6,326 nucleotides of DNA from Bacillota bacterium (lineage in GTDB: Bacteria > Bacillota > Sulfobacillia > Sulfobacillales > Sulfobacillaceae), in NCBI GenBank assembly GCA_021820675.1, contig JAKADI010000110.1, positions 1-6,326 of the forward strand, written 5' to 3'. The notes under the pieces are model-generated. The model ran no database searches. It was not told the origin of the DNA and saw only the letters and a list, made by a program, of their open reading frames with translations. Of the stretch, positions 5,757 to 6,326 are shown one piece after another; the stretch's first letter is position 1; each line of letters starts with the position of its first letter. The translations under genes were made by a program, and so were the position numbers.

Positions 5757-6326
5757 ATGGAGATTACTTTAAAGCAATTGGCATGTTTAGTGGCCGTTGC
5801 CGATCATGGATCAATTTCTGCGGCAGCCCTATCCCTTGACGTTACTCAACCGACGGTAACCCACCAAATCAAAATGTTGGAAGATGTTATGGGCCATCGT
5901 ATGGTGGATCGCAGCACGAGGGGGATTACAGTACGCCCAGAAGGGCAAGTCGTCGTCGATAAGGCACGGATCATCTTGCAGCAAGTGGCGTCTATCGCCG
6001 ACGATTTAGTCGATGTGCGGACGATCCATGGTGATGTCCGTTTGGGAATTATCCAAACGGCGTCTGTCGCGCACTTTCCTTTTGTTTACCGGAGACTGAT
6101 GACACGCTACCCGGATGTTCACCTTATTGTGACCGAGGGGCGGTCCATGGATCTGGTCGACAGAGTGCGCCACAATGATTTGGACCTGGCTGTAGTAAAC
6201 CTCCCTCTTATTTATACGGACTTGCAAGTCGCGCCGCTGTGGCGCGAAGAATTGGTTTTAATCGACAACGCCTCCTCCTCCATGCAGGAAGAGGCCCTGT
6301 CTGTCCGGGACTTGGATGGACTGCCC
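5757..6326 (+). CDS. LysR-family transcriptional regulator, 3'-truncated by the window edge
   Basis: The frame is open from ATG 5757 to the window end, giving 190 of probably about 290-300 residues. Residues about 4-63 are the LysR winged helix-turn-helix: LKQLACLVAVADHGSISAAA, recognition helix QPTVTHQIKMLE (31-42), then the wing DRSTRGITVRPEGQ. A linker helix follows (about 64-90). The effector-binding domain starts near residue 92 (GDVRLGII) and includes RYPDVHLIVTEG and the family hallmark DLDLAVVNLP (141-150). The start is certain: an in-frame TAA lies at 5736-5738, and GGAG (5746-5749) is 7 nt upstream. LysR proteins commonly repress their own gene and activate a divergent target when a ligand binds. 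Here the divergent target is the MFS exporter, 142 nt away, so the ligand may be the exported compound or a related metabolite (inference). Confidence 0.9.
   Translation, partial: MEITLKQLACLVAVADHGSISAAALSLDVTQPTVTHQIKMLEDVMGHRMVDRSTRGITVRPEGQVVVDKARIILQQVASIADDLVDVRTIHGDVRLGIIQTASVAHFPFVYRRLMTRYPDVHLIVTEGRSMDLVDRVRHNDLDLAVVNLPLIYTDLQVAPLWREELVLIDNASSSMQEEALSVRDLDGLP

Overview
The window comes from a bacterium with mid-range GC. Strong AGGAG-type ribosome binding sites, frequent GTG and TTG starts, and A/T-rich sigma-A-like promoters suggest a Gram-positive (Firmicutes-type) genome. The style would fit a Sulfobacillus-like acidophile, but that is an impression and cannot be proven from sequence alone. 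No tRNA, rRNA, CRISPR array, transposase or phage gene was seen.

Layout from left to right. (1) Positions 1-740 hold the 3' end of an unrecognised gene, a 48-codon small ORF and a 94-residue single-pass membrane protein. The last has its own promoter and is closed by a clear intrinsic terminator at 782-812. None of the three can be assigned a function. (2) Positions 813-1030 are a promoter and long leader. The leader holds a possible 11-residue leader peptide whose stop codon abuts a perfect 7-bp hairpin. (3) Positions 1031-2824 encode a complete cytoplasmic prolyl-oligopeptidase-family (S9) serine peptidase with an intact Ser460/Asp542/His574 triad. (4) Positions 2894-4090 encode a minimal NfeD/SPFH pair: a 71-residue stand-alone NfeD OB-fold domain and, 12 nt later, a 322-residue stomatin-like membrane protein. 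(5) A hairpin at 4095-4134, flanked by T-rich tracts on both sides, separates this pair from the convergent gene. (6) Positions 4145-5614 (minus strand) encode a 14-TM DHA2-type MFS exporter. A LysR-family regulator starts at 5757 on the plus strand and runs off the window end. Regulator and exporter are divergent across a 142-nt gap that holds a candidate promoter and dyads.

Two functional themes emerge. The S9 peptidase plus NfeD/SPFH genes look like a cell-envelope or proteostasis neighbourhood; the NfeD/SPFH link is well founded, the peptidase link is only positional. The MFS/LysR pair is a classic inducible efflux arrangement in which the LysR protein probably senses a small molecule and controls the exporter. 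I found no convincing new multi-gene system. The most worthwhile leads are the structured leader of the peptidase gene, the unidentified small-protein cluster at the left edge, and the loss of the conserved TM1 aspartate in the exporter.
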